Shown here one piece after another: positions 22,370 through 33,109 of a stretch of 64,000 bases of DNA. The stretch spans positions 620,001 to 684,000 of the forward strand of contig JAGTXO010000016.1 of the NCBI GenBank assembly GCA_019448385.1, written 5' to 3'. Source of the stretch: Diacronema lutheri (lineage: Eukaryota > Haptophyta > Pavlovophyceae > Pavlovales > Pavlovaceae). The translations under genes were made by a program, and so were the position numbers. The first letter of the stretch is position 1, and the number at the start of each line of letters is the position of its first letter. The notes beneath the pieces were generated by a model that had not been told where the DNA came from, did not search any database, and saw nothing but the letters and a program-made list of their open reading frames with translations.

Positions 22370-23992
22370 CGCACGCCGTGCTGCGCGCACGGCGGCGGCG
22401 GCGCGCTGCCGCCGCTGCGCGGCCCAGTGGGCGCGCCGCCGAGCGCGCGCGCGCTGACCCACTCGCACTTGCTCGCGCACGCCGAGGCGACGCAGCGCGC
22501 GGCCGCGGCGCGCGCGCTCCGGGCGCACGGGCACGCGCTGCTCGCGCGCTGCGCGCTCGGCACGGCCGTGCTCGCGTCCGCCATCGTGCTCTTTGAGCTC
22601 GCGTGGCGCGAGCGCTCGCTCTGCGCCTGGTTCGGCGTAACGGTGTCCGGCGTAACGGTATCCGGAGCCCACGCGAGCTCTCCCGGCTCGCCCGGCTCGG
22701 ACGAGCTCTCAAGCGTCGGCGCGGCCGTGCGCGCGACCGGCGGCATGCTGGGCATGCGTCACGTCGCCACCGGCTCAGACGGCGCGCGGCTGTGCGCGGC
22801 TGCGGGCGGCGGCCAGTACGACCTGTGGCTCTTCGTGATGGGACTTTCGGAATCACCCGTCCCGCCCAGCGGCGCGCTCGCCGCCGACGGCGGCGCGGCG
22901 AGCGGGGGCACCGACCTGCGCACCGCGTCGCCCGGCGCGCGCGCTGCGTGGCTGTGCGCCGTCGTCGTCGGCGCGCTCGCGGTCGGCGGCGCGCTGAGCG
23001 GCTGCGCGACGATCCTCGCGCTCCTCAACGCCGCGCACGGCCTCTGCTGCGAGCGGTTTGTCCGTGCGCTTGAGGTGCGCGCGCCGCGCCGCCGCCATGC
23101 TGGGCGCTCTCGGGCGCGATGCAACGGCCGTGCCGCGTCGCCGCGCTGCGCCGGCCGGCGGACGCGCGGCCGCGTCGCCCGCGTCGCCCGCGCCGCCGCC
23201 TGCGCGCGGCGAGCGCACGCCGCGCCACTCACGCGTCGCGTTGCGCGCGCGCGTGCGCAGGCGGCGAAGCGGCACGGCCGTTTCATCGCGCCCGAGAGCG
23301 CTCAGCATGGCGGCGGCGCGGCGGCCATGCTTGCCGGGCCCAACGGCGGCGGAGGTGGCGGAGGCGGAGGCGGAGGCGGAGGCGGCGGCGGAGGCGGAGG
23401 CGGAGGCGCGGTCGTGCTCGCGCTCGCGGGGGCAACGTCGGCGTTTTGGCGCGGCAGCGAGCTGCTGGATGAGAGCGCGTCGCGACTGGCGCCCTTCGCC
23501 GCGCTGCACGCCTCGCTGTGGGGGTACGCGCTCACGTACGCGGCGCTGCACCTGCTCGTTGTCGGGTGGCATCCCGCCGTCGCCATCGCTCTCCTTGCGG
23601 CCGCCATCGTGATCGCCTACCCGCTGCACGTGGCGGGCTCGCTGTCGGCGAACGCGCGCGCGCTCTCCGACGCGTGCGCGCACGCGCTGGCGCAGGAGCT
23701 CACACAGCATGGCGGCGGCAATGGCGGCGGCCGTGGCGGAGGAGACGGCGGCGGAGGCGGCGGCGGAGGCGGCCACGGCAGCGGAAGCGGCGGAGGCGGC
23801 CCTCTCACCCAGCTGCTCGCTTTGAATGCGCTCGTCGACGTGCGGGCCGCGCGCGGCTTTCAGGTGCTCGGCGTGCGTGTGCCGGCGGGAAGCGGCGCGC
23901 GCGCGCTCGGGCTTGGGCTTGCCTTGGCGGTCGGCCTTGCGCAGCTCAGCTTTGTGCACGCCGCGGCTGCTTCACACGCTGCAGGTGTTTAG
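18308..23992 (+). CDS. large multi-pass membrane protein, unknown function
   Basis: The frame stays open for 5.7 kb. With one proposed intron (23075..23260) it encodes 1,832 residues. I do not recognise the family. The first 1,000 or so residues are Ser/Thr/Gly/Pro-rich and probably cytosolic, with short repeats (HSSAPSTNGTGA, SSGATVG, TQPTQP). Membrane segments start at about 21370: LLCFLALFALSDLSELTLA, ALLVLVYAVFIMLVLCAQLL, HIAVCLVLAVCVDWAAILLF, then after a hydrophilic loop of about 300 residues ALGTAVLASAIVLFELAW, WLCAVVVGALAVGGALSGC, and near the end YALTYAALHLLVVGWHPA, VAIALLAAAIVIAYPL and LGLGLALAVGLAQLSFV. The intron was inferred because the Arg-rich stretch after LE reads as non-coding and is bounded by GAG|GTGCGC and GTGCGCAG. 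Further introns cannot be excluded. It diverges from PAT1 (127 bp). Confidence 0.6.
23084..23321. repeat. 60-bp inverted repeat spanning an intron and the next exon
   Basis: Arm 1 (23084-23143) lies just inside the proposed intron; arm 2 (23262-23321) starts at the acceptor and is exon sequence. They are complementary at about 57 of 60 positions, with GGCGCTCTCGGGCGCGATG as the core of arm 1, and are separated by 118 bp. Confidence 0.85.
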
Positions 23993-24092
23993 GTTTGTCT
24001 TTCCCCCTGGCAGGGTTTTGTTTGAAGTGTGTTAGAGTTTTCCCAGCAAAATCATGTGCAAGCCTTGTTCACATGAGCCGCCCTTCGGGACG

Positions 24093-26195
24093 TCAGCCTG
24101 GCGCGAGCCTCCACGCGCGCGAGAAGGCGCGCAGGCCGCGCCTGCGCGCGTACCAGGCGCGCCGCGCGCCGAGCCACGCGCGCAGCTCGCCGCGCCGCGC
24201 ACGCCGCGCGCGCCAGCGGCCGAGCGCGCGCGCGACGCGCGCCAAACGCGCCGTAGCGGCGAGCGAGCCAAGCCGCCGCTGCTCGCGCCACGCACCGAGC
24301 GCAGCGGTGCCGCGCCGCGTGGCGCGCGCGCGGCGGAGGAGCGTGATGCCGCGCGCGCGCGCGCCCGCCGCGCCGCCGCGCACCGACGCGCGGGCGAGGG
24401 CGCGCAGCGCGCGCTGCGCGCGTCGCCAGCGCGCGAGACGCGAGAGGGCGGCGATGGCCGCGACGGAGCCGCGGCCGACCGCCGCCTCGCACGCGCGCCT
24501 CAGCGCGTTGAACGCTGCGCGCGCGCGCGCGCGCGCGGCGCGTGACGTGCCGTGCTCGGCACGCGCTCGCTCGGCGGCGCGCGCGGCGAGCACGCCGACG
24601 GCGCGGCGTGCACGCGCGCCGTCGGCGCGGCGCGCGCGGTCGCGCGCCGCCACGCCGTCGAGCGCCGCCGTCGCAACGCGCAGCAGCGCGCGCGCGCCGC
24701 GCGCGCGTATCGCGAAAGCGCGCGCGCGTGCGCGCGCCAGGCGCGCGTCGGCGGCGCGCGCGGCGCGCGCGCGCGCGCCGGCGGCGGCGCGGCGGAGCGC
24801 GCGCGCGCGCGCGTGGTTGCTCGCTCTCCACAAGCGCGCGTCCGCCGCCGCGCGCGCGCCCGTCGCGGCGCGCAGCGCGCGCAGAGCGCGCGCGCGCGCG
24901 GCGCGGCGCGCCGCGCGCGCCACGGCCACGTGTGGCCCAAGCCGCTCGCCGAGGCGCGCGAGCGCGCCGAGAAGCGCAAACAAGCCGAGCGACACGTCGA
25001 AGCGGCCACGTCGCGCGCGCGCGCGCGCGCCTGCCGCGGCGGCGCGCGCGGCAACCGCGCGGAGTGCACGCCGGCGGCGGTGGCGCATCGCCGCATCTCC
25101 GCGCACCGCGCGCGCGACGCGCCGGTGCCGTGCGCGCCGCGCGCCGCGCGCGAACGCGGCGAGCATCGGGCGCGCCGCGCGCGCGCGCGCGCGCGCCGCG
25201 CTCGCGACGCCGCCGCCGCCGCCGCCAGGCCCGCCGTCGCGCGCGCGCGCGAGTACGCCGAGGGATGAGCGCAACTGACGTAACCGACGTAACCGAATGA
25301 AACGGCCGCGGGCGCGCACATCTGCCGCAAGCGCGGCGGCGTGGCGCACCCAGCGGCGCCAGCTGCGCGCGGCGTGCCACGCGCTGGCGCGGCGTGCGCG
25401 TGCGCGCGCGTGCGCGTCGAGCACGAGCCGCTTGACGAGGCGCACGAGCGTCATTCGCACTGCGCAGTTCGCGATGGCCGCGCCCGCTGGCAGCGCGCGT
25501 GCGCTCGCGCGCGCGACGGCGCGCGCCTCCCAGCGCGTCCACGCCCGCGCGCAGCGATGTGCATTGGCGCTGGCCGTGAGTGCCGCAGCCGCCGCGCGGC
25601 CACGCCGCGCGCCGCGTCCGCCGCGCGCCGCGAACGCGCGCAGCGCCACGCGCAGGGCGTGTCGGGTCGTCAGCATCGGCACAAACGCGCCCGCGCGCGT
25701 GAAGACGGGCTCACGCGCGCTCAGCAGCTCGGCGACGCGCACGCGCGCCACGTCGCTCGCGCCAGCACTTGACTTGTTGCTCCGCGGCGCGCCCTCGCGT
25801 GACGTTGCGCGGTCGCCGGTCCCGCCGGCGCTGACGCGCGCGAGCGCGCCGTCCGACGGCCACGCGGCGCGCACGCGCGCGAACGTGGGCCGCGCGGCGG
25901 GCGCGGCCGGCGCGGCGGGCACGCTAGCGGGCATGGGCAGTGATCCGGCGCTGCACGCCGGCTTCACCGGGCGCGCGCGCGCGCCGGCGCGCGGCCCCTC
26001 GCGGCGGTTGCCGCCGGCCGAGCCCACCGACGCGTCGCGGCGCGGCGTGAGGCGCCGCGCTCGCGGCAGGCCACACAGCCCGTCTGCACTCGCCGTAGGC
26101 GGCGCGTTTGGCGCGTTGCTGAGCAGCTGGCGTGCGCGCAGCGGGCCCGCATGCACGTAACGCGCGAAGTAGTGCACTTCGTACGCGTCCGCCAT
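24093..26195 (-). CDS. Ala/Arg/Trp-rich helical protein, Sfi1-like (tentative)
   Basis: A single open frame of 700 residues. Composition is extreme (mostly Ala and Arg), but Trp recurs in a repeating context: RAWTRWEAR, ARSWRRWVR, LGAWREQRR, LGRWRARRA, RAWLGARRAWYARR, SRAWRLA. The xxLxxWRxxxxxR pattern is that of centrin-binding repeats in Sfi1-type proteins, which would fit the window's centrin/EF-hand and katanin content. The spacing is irregular, so this is inference. Because Ala/Arg frames arise by chance in this genome, confidence rests on the ordinary N-terminus (MADAYEVHYFARYVHAGPL), the Trp periodicity and the start 54 bp after the P2X-like stop. A similar protein is encoded at 48048-50178. 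Confidence 0.5.
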   Translation of the reverse strand: MADAYEVHYFARYVHAGPLRARQLLSNAPNAPPTASADGLCGLPRARRLTPRRDASVGSAGGNRREGPRAGARARPVKPACSAGSLPMPASVPAAPAAPAARPTFARVRAAWPSDGALARVSAGGTGDRATSREGAPRSNKSSAGASDVARVRVAELLSAREPVFTRAGAFVPMLTTRHALRVALRAFAARGGRGARRGRAAAAALTASANAHRCARAWTRWEARAVARASARALPAGAAIANCAVRMTLVRLVKRLVLDAHARARARRASAWHAARSWRRWVRHAAALAADVRARGRFIRLRRLRQLRSSLGVLARARDGGPGGGGGGVASAARARARAARPMLAAFARGARRARHRRVARAVRGDAAMRHRRRRALRAVAARAAAAGARARARRGRFDVSLGLFALLGALARLGERLGPHVAVARAARRAARARALRALRAATGARAAADARLWRASNHARARALRRAAAGARARAARAADARLARARARAFAIRARGARALLRVATAALDGVAARDRARRADGARARRAVGVLAARAAERARAEHGTSRAARARARAAFNALRRACEAAVGRGSVAAIAALSRLARWRRAQRALRALARASVRGGAAGARARGITLLRRARATRRGTAALGAWREQRRLGSLAATARLARVARALGRWRARRARRGELRAWLGARRAWYARRRGLRAFSRAWRLAPG

Positions 26196-26249
26196 TCCTC
26201 AAAACGTGATTCAAACATTTGAAATTTGAAATCGGCTGTGCGTCCAGCG

Positions 26250-28585
26250 TCACTGACGACTCGCGCCCTTGCGCGGCGCGGCCGCGCGCCGCGCCGCGAT
26301 GCCGCCGCCGGCCACGCCACGTGGCGCTGCGTCGCCGCCGGCCAAACCCGTCGGCGGCGTTGTTGCGCGCGCGCGCGCGCCGGACGTGGCGCGCGCGCGG
26401 CTCGCGCCCGTCGCCGCGCCCGCGCGCGTCGGAGCGGCGCGCGCACGCGCGCGCGCCGGCGACACGGCGCCCGCGCGCGGCGCGGCAGCAGGCGGCTGCG
26501 GCGCGCCAAGCGCCGCCCATTGCGCGGCGGTGTGCGCGTCGCGCTCGGCGGCAGCGCCGGGCGAGCCGGCCGCCGACGAGCGCGGCGACGACGGGCCGGG
26601 CGGCGGCGGCTCGTCGCGCACACGGGCGCGGGCGTACGACCGGCGCGCGTCGCGGCGCCTGCGCTGCGAATGGTAGCGCCACCCGACCTGAATCGTGCCT
26701 GCCGCGTACCTGCGCGCGGCTTCGAGGCGCGCGGCCTCTGCGCGCACGGTCGGCCTCGGCCGCGGCTGTGCGTCCGCCGTCGGCGACGACGACCACGACG
26801 ACCAGCTGGTGCCGCGCAGCTGGCGCGGTGCCGGGCGCGGGCTGAGCGCGCCGACGCCGCGCTCGTTTGAGCCGCCGCTGGCCGCGCCGTCGCCCTCCTC
26901 GAGCCGGCTGTAGGCGGTGCCGCGCCCCATGCCGCTCGCCATGCCGTTCGCCATGCCGTTCGCCCCAGAACCGTGCCCGGCGCCGTTGGCCGTGTTGCGG
27001 CCCGTCCTGAGGAAGAGCGCGCCGACGGTGCCGTGACGCGCGTCCGCCTTCCTGCGGTGCCGCTCCGTCGCCTCGTCGAGCGTCTCGGTCTTCTCGTAGA
27101 TATATTGGTGGTAGCGGTCGCGGTCGGCGAGCGCGTACAGCGCGATCATGTCGACCGCCTTGCGCGCGGTGCCGATGATGACGAGGCCAGAGGCGATCGC
27201 GACGAGCAGCTTCTCGAGCGAGAAGACGCCGATCGCGCCCGTCTGAAACGCCTTGATGCGGATGCCGCTGCGGTGACGCAGCGTGCGGCGCGAGACGTCG
27301 CCATCCTCGAGCAGCACTTCGTCAACGGAGAATGATGGCTCCTCCATCAGCATGGGCGTCATCGTCCATTCGGGGTCGGGGAGCGGGAGCAGCGACGTCG
27401 CCGTGTTGGAGTACTCGATCATCAGCGCGATCACGACGCCCGTGTCGCGTCGCGTCAGCGCGGCGCGCGGCATCCCGCCGCGGCCGCCGAGGGCGCTCGG
27501 CGGCGGCTGCTCGCCGCCGCCGTCCGCGCTCGCGTTGCGCGTCGCGTTGAGACGCGCGCCGGCCGCGTCGCCCGCCTCATCGCCTTTGGCCAGCAACGCG
27601 CCGCCGGCTGCACCGCCGGCCGCACCACCGGTCGCGCCGCCGCTGCCGCCGCCGGCCGTCTTGCGGTCAAGGTGGATGCCAGCGGCCTCCATCAGCTCAC
27701 GAATGGCGATCGCGGGCACGTCGCCGCGCGGGTAGCGCCTCAACACGGCGCCCGAGGCAGTGCGCAGCGTTCCGGCCATCGAGCTGCTCGAGTGCGTGAA
27801 GAGCGTGTGCCCGAGCGTCAGCTCGAGCTCCTCCACGCCGACCGCGAAATAAGCGCGGGACGCCATTGCCCGCCATGGCGACGGTGCGAGCGGCGCGTCG
27901 GGCGGCGGCGCGGGCGAATCGCCGCCGCGCGGCCCGCCCGCGCGGCGCTGCTCGAGCTCAAAGACCGCCGTCGTGACAAAGATGGCAGCCTCCTCGTGCG
28001 GCGGGAAGACCAGGTCGTGCCCATCGAGCACAACGCAGCCGACCTTGTTGGCCGCCTTGCGGAGCGCGTGGGCCGCCGCGAGCGCGTCGCCATCGCTGTC
28101 GATCGCGAGGCCGGCGGCAAGCTCGGCGGGCGCGACTGGCGCGAACGGCGGGTCGTACGGCCGCCCGGCGCAGTAGTCGTACCCGGAGAGCGTGCGCGGC
28201 GGTGCGCTTGCGCTGCGCGCGTGCGACGACGAGAGGTCGAGGCGGACGACGCCGACGACTGGCGTGTAGCGCACGAATGCCTTGTTCAGCACGATCACGT
28301 CGGTGAGCACGTAGACGATCGCGACGACCACCGCCACAGCGTAGAGGAAGCCAAGGCGCCAGTCTCGAATTTGCACGTGCTTGTTCGTGTAGTAGCTGCG
28401 CCGAGCGGCGACGCGCGCAGGGACGCGGGACGGGCGGCGGGCCGGGGACAGGTCGGCTCGGCCACGGCGCAACGAGCACACGCGCAGGGGAGGAAGGAGC
28501 GCGCGCGCGCGACAACGCGTGGGCGCTCGACGCACGCGAAAGTGTCGTTACGCGACGCAAATGCGGTCGACACGACGAGTCCCAT
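26250..28585 (-). CDS. P2X-like ATP-gated cation channel with IQ-motif tail
   Basis: Exons complement(26250..28395, 28536..28585) give 731 residues. The join (GC|GTGCGT to CGCAG|C) restores a P2X-type start, with FAYYTNKHVQIRDWRLG preceding transmembrane helix 1 (LYAVAVVVAIVYVLTDVIVL). The second hallmark is SGIRIKAFQTGAIGVFSLEK leading into helix 2 (LLVAIASGLVIIGTARKAVDMIALYAL), then RDRYHQYIYEK, matching P2X around GIR, the GKF-type turn and the YxxxK tail. The ectodomain has only two visible cysteines, and I cannot find the usual ATP-contacting lysines or NFR motif. The 290-residue tail carries an IQ-like helix (TIQVGWRYHSQRRRRDAR). The start was set at MGLVVSTAF; an in-frame ATG at 28729 would add 48 residues. 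Confidence 0.72.
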
Positions 28586-28747
28586 ATCCACGCCCCGCGC
28601 GCAGAAGGCCTCCAGCGAAAGCGCGCCCAACTTTTCCCTCGACTGCTGCTCGACCCTCTGACCGGTCGTACCCGTATGAGGGTAAATAGCCGGGTTCCTG
28701 GAAAGGTCGGCTCGCGTGCAGTACGACATGCGTCGAGGGCGTCCGCG

Positions 28748-31700
28748 CTAGCGCGCGCGGCCGTAGTCGTGCCCGCCGACGGGCAACGGCGGGCGCGGCC
28801 GCGCGCCGCCGCTCGAGGTCAGCTTTCGCATCGCCGACGTGTGCGCCGTCGCGCTCTCAACGAACACGCCGCTGCCGCCCGTCCGCGCGGACGGCGAGCA
28901 GCCGCCGGCCGCGCCGCGCGCGAGTGTGCGCCGCTGCTCGCGCCGCGCGAGCGCGCTGCCCGGCTGCGCGGCTGGCCCGGGAGACGCGTAGCTTGCGCCC
29001 GCGCTTCGCCCGAGCGCGCGCGGCGGCGCGTCGACGGGCTCGACGCGCGCGCCGCCGTGCGCGCGCGGCGAGCGGCCCTCAAGCGACGCGAAGCGCGCCT
29101 CAGCGCGCAGCCGCTCCGCGTCGGCGGCGACGTGGTCCGTCGTGGCGTGCGCGTCACGCAACTGCGCGCGCAACTGGCGCTCCGCGGCGTACCGCTCGGC
29201 CGCCTCGGCGCGCAGCGCCTCGACCTCGGCCGTCCGCCGCTGCAGCAGCTGCAGTAGCCCGACGAGCTGCGAGCGCGCGCTGTCCGGCACCGTGTCACTC
29301 GCCGCCGCGCCGGTCGCAGACTCGCCCGCCCGGCGCTCCGTGGGCGTCACGCGCCCGCCGCTCGCCAACGCAGGGCTCGCGTACGATGGCGCCGCGCCGT
29401 CGGCAGCCATGGCAGAGGCCGGCGCGGCGCGCGCCGCGAGCGCGCCGAACGCATGCCGCGACGTGAGCACGCTCACCTGGCGGACGCGGCGGCAGACGCG
29501 GCGCGCGACGCGTCGGCGGCGGAGGCTGAGGCCGACGCGGCGATCGGCGAGGCGCGCGCAGATGCGGAGCGCGCGCGCGCGCAGCTCGAGGGCGCGGCGC
29601 GCGGCGCGTCGGCGCGCGCGCGAGCAGCGCGCTGCGCGGCGGGCGGCGGGCGGCGGTCGGCGCGCTCACCTGCCGCTGCGCCTCGAGCTCGTCGCGCGCG
29701 CGCGCCGCGTCGCGCGCCGCGCTCTCAAGCTGCGCGCGCGCGCGCTCCGCATCGGCGCGCGCCTCGCCGATCGCCGCGTCGGCCTCAGCCTCCGCCGCCT
29801 CAGCGGCGCGCGCCGCGGCCTCGCGCGCGTCCGCAGCGTCGACGAGCTGCGCGCGCAGCGCGCCGAGCTCGTCGGCGTGCGATGCCTCGCGCAGCCGCAC
29901 GAGCTCGGCGTGATGCGCGCGCAACTCCGCCTCCGCCGCGTCGCGCGCGCGCACGGCCATCGCCGCTCCGTCCGCGCGCCGCCGCTCGGCGGCGGCGCTC
30001 GCGTCGGCGGCGTCGGCGCGCGCGCCGGCGGCGCGCGCCTCCTCCGCCGCGGCCTGCAGCTGCGCGACGAGCTGCGCGACGTGCACCGTGAGCCGCGCGT
30101 TGTCCGACCGCGCCGCCGCCTCCGCCTCCGCCGCGGCGACCGCGTCCGCTCGCGCGGTGCGCACCGCCGCGCTCGCGGCCGCAAGGTCCGTGTCGACGTC
30201 GACGCGGCGCGCGCCAAGCTCGGCGCGCCGCTGGCTGCTCAGCTCGTCCGCCTCCTGCCGCGCGGCGTGCAGCTGCGCGCGCACGCGAAGAACGTCCGCC
30301 TCGAGCGCCTCCGCGCGCTCGCGCTCGCCGCGCGCCTCCGCGCGCGCGCCCGCCACAAGCTCTGCGGCCGTGCGCTCGGCGAGCGCCACATCGGCATCGG
30401 CGTCCGCGCGGCTCGAGCGCGCGCGCAACTCCTCGAGCGCGCCCGTCGCGTCGCGCGCACGCTCCTCCGCGCTGTCCGCTTGCGCGCGCGCGGTGGCGAG
30501 CGCCCTGGTCAGCGCGCCGACCTCCGCCGCGCGCTCTTTGAGCAGCGAGTGGAGCAACGCGCTGTTGGCCGCGAGCGCGGCGGGCTCGGGCGGCGGCGCG
30601 CGGCGCGCGTCGCCCGCGTCGGCGGCGGCGGCCGCGTCGGCGGCCGCGCCCGCGTCGGTGATGGTGGCCGTGTCGGCGACGGCGCCTGCGCCCACGGCCG
30701 CATCCGCGGCGTCGGCCGCGGCCACGCGCTGGGCGGTCGGCTGCGCCGCGATGTCCGCGGTGGTGCTCGCCGCAGTCGTGCGCGCGCGCGCGGCCTGCAT
30801 CTCCGCGCGCACCGTCGCGAGCGCCGCCTCGGCCGCGCCCGCGCGGCGCGTCGCCTGCGCGGCGTGCGCGCGCGCGGCGGCGGCGAGCGCGTCGGCGGCG
30901 TCCGAGGCGTCGCTCGCCTCCGCCGCGATCGCGCTCGCCTCCGCCTCGCGGCGGGCGGCGGCGGCGAGCGCGGCGCGCAGCGCGACGGCGTCCTCCTCCG
31001 CCATGCGCCGCGCGCGCGACTCGCGCGCGAGCGCGCCGTTCAGCTTGTCCACCTCGGCGGCCGCTCGCGCGGCGAGCGTGTCCGCCTCGCGGTCAAAGTC
31101 GGCGCGCGCGCCGTCCCTCGCGCGGCGCGAAGCTGCGTCCGCCTCGCCCGCCGCGGCGGACACGGCGGCGCGCGCCGCGCTCAGCGCGGCGCGCTCCGCC
31201 GCCTCGGAGCGCGCCATCTCGACCGCCGCGCGCGTGCGCTCGTCCGCCGCCGCGCGCTCCTCGGCGCGCGCCGCGGCGACATCGGCGTCGAGCGCATGCG
31301 TAGCGGTCGAGGCGTCCGCGCTCGCGCGCGCCGCTGCCTGCTCGGCGCGATCGGCGCGCGCGCGTGCCTCGCGCGTCTCCTCGCGCGCGCGCTCGAGCTG
31401 CGCCGCGAGCTGCGCGCGCGCGCGCGCCATCTCCTCGGCGTGCATCGCCGATCGCGCGGTCAGCTCGCGGTCCGCCGCGGCGGCCGTGGCCCCGGCAGGT
31501 TGCGCTGCGGCCGGCGGTGGCGGCGGCGGTGGCGGACGCATACCGCGAGTAGCGCTGGCGGCGCGCTCGGCAGCGGCGCGCGCGTCCGCCTCCGCCGCGA
31601 GCGCGCGCCGCTCCGCAGCGCGCGCGCGCCGTTCCGCGTCCTCACCCGCCGCGCGCGCGGCGGCGTCGGCGGCGGCCACGCGCCGCTCCGCGTCGACGAC

Positions 31701-32951
31701 GGCCTCGCGCGCCGCGCGCGCCGCCTCGTCGATCCGGCGCTCGGCCGCCGCATCCGCGCGCGCCGTCGCAACGCGCACGCGCGCCTTCGCCTCCTCCTCC
31801 GCCTGAGCCACCGCCGCGTCCGCCGCGTCGCGCAGCGCCGCCGCGACGCGCGCCTCGGCGTCGGCGTCCGCCGCGCGCGCGAGTCGAGTCGCCTCCTCGA
31901 TCACCTCTCGCGCGCGCCGGTCAGCCTGGTCCGCGCGCGCCTCGGCCTCCATGGCGCGCAGCTCTGCGACCTCGCGCGCCTCCGTCGCGCGCGCCGCCGC
32001 GTCGCGCGCGTCGGCGACCGACGCCTCGGCGTCCGCCGCGCGCCGTTCGGCCGCCGCGCGCGCGTCCGCCGCGCGCGCCGCCGCGTCGCGCGCCTCGTCA
32101 ACCGCGAGCTCAGCGTCCGCCGCGCGCGCCGCCGCTTCGGCGGCGTGCCGCTCCGCGCCCTCGCGCGCCGCGGCCGCCGCGTCGCGCGCAGCGGCTGCCG
32201 CCGCCTCCGCCGACTCGGCGCGCGCCTCCGCCAGCGCCGCGCGCGACTCTGCCTCGTCGCGCGCGTCGGCGCCGGCGCGATCGACGTCGGCCGCGCGCGC
32301 CTCCGCCTCGGCGGCGCGTGCCTCCGCCTGCGCCACGCGTGCGCGCGCACTGCGCTCCGCCGCCTCCGCCGATGCTGCGGCGATATCCACGTCCGCAGCC
32401 GCCTCGGCGGCCGCCACCGCCTCCGCTGCGCGCGCGGCGGTCTCGGCATCAGCTGCGCGACGCTGCGCGTCGGCGAGCTGCTCGCGCGCCTGAGCCAGCG
32501 CCTGCTCGATCTGCGCCACCGCCTCGCGCCCCGCCGCGAGCTCCGCCTCGGCCGCCGTGGTTGCGGCCATCGCGGCCTCGGATGCGGCCGCGGTCGCGAT
32601 CGCGTCCGTGTCCGCCTTCTCCTCCTCGAGCTGCACGCGAAGCGCGTCCGCATCGGCGCGCGCTTGCGCGAGCTCGTGGCGTAGATCCGTCATCTCCGCC
32701 TCCTTTGCCTCGAGCTGCCCCTCCGCCCACGAGATCATGTCGACGTACGCGTTGCCGCGCGAGCCGCTCGCGCCACCCACCGCGAGCGCGCGGCCGCCGG
32801 ACAGCCGCGGCGCGGACGCGCCACCCGCGGCCGCGTCGAGGCACGCGGTCGAGTCACCGCTCGTCTCTGACGCGTCCGCCAGCGCCGCGCCCCCAGGCCC
32901 GCCCGCCGCCCGCCGCAGCCGCTCGGCCGAGCCGCGCAAGCGCGATTCCAT
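28748..32951 (-). CDS. long Ala-rich coiled-coil protein
   Basis: Exons complement(28748..29476, 29670..32951) give 1,336 residues. After a 70-residue disordered head comes nearly unbroken heptad sequence from about residue 75 (WAEGQLEAKEAEMTDLRHEL) to 1,094, rich in Ala/Glu/Arg (AEARAADVDRAG, EEMARARAQLAAQLERA). A proline break (GMRPPPPPPPP) lies near residue 470. After the splice the second exon has one more coiled coil (LVGLLQLLQRRTAEVEALRAE) and a basic Ser/Gly tail. No motor or enzyme domain is visible. A cytoskeletal, centriolar or Golgi tether role is possible but not shown. The splice is supported by phase 0 on both sides and by the sequence beyond it reading as ordinary protein. The start is the first ATG before the disordered head. 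Confidence 0.78.
29477..29669 (-). repeat. intron with inverted copy of the adjacent exon and flanking 10-bp duplication
   Basis: The 193-bp intron contains an inverted copy (29514-29605) of exon sequence at 29706-29797, about 92 bp with four mismatches, so the pre-mRNA can form a long hairpin across the donor. CAGGTGAGCG occurs at both exon-intron junctions, spanning the donor on one side and the acceptor on the other, like a target-site duplication. Confidence 0.85.
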
Positions 32952-33109
32952 TCGCCGGTGCGCGCCACGACCGTCTTACGCCCACACCCCGATTTTCGAA
33001 TTCGGGGTCCGTTTCAGCCGTTTCGCGCAAGGTCACAGCCGGGCCGTCGGCCCGTCGCCCCCGGGCCGCGGGCCGCGGCACGGGCGCCTCGGACTCGCCG
33101 CTCGCGCGA

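Noticed and set aside
28295-28729. Extended N-terminus for the P2X-like protein from an ATG at 28729
   Set aside because: Possible, but the extra 48 residues show no P2X similarity and the start at 28585 gives the family's usual short cytosolic N-terminus.
29453-30091. Plus-strand frame that reads like the coiled-coil protein (ADAAIGEARADAERARAQLE)
   Set aside because: It is the inverted exon copy inside the intron of the minus-strand gene, not an independent gene.
30088-31806. Plus-strand Ala/Ser-rich frame opposite the coiled-coil gene
   Set aside because: A mirror of the heptad codons on the other strand; composition mimics coding but has no domain and no intron logic.
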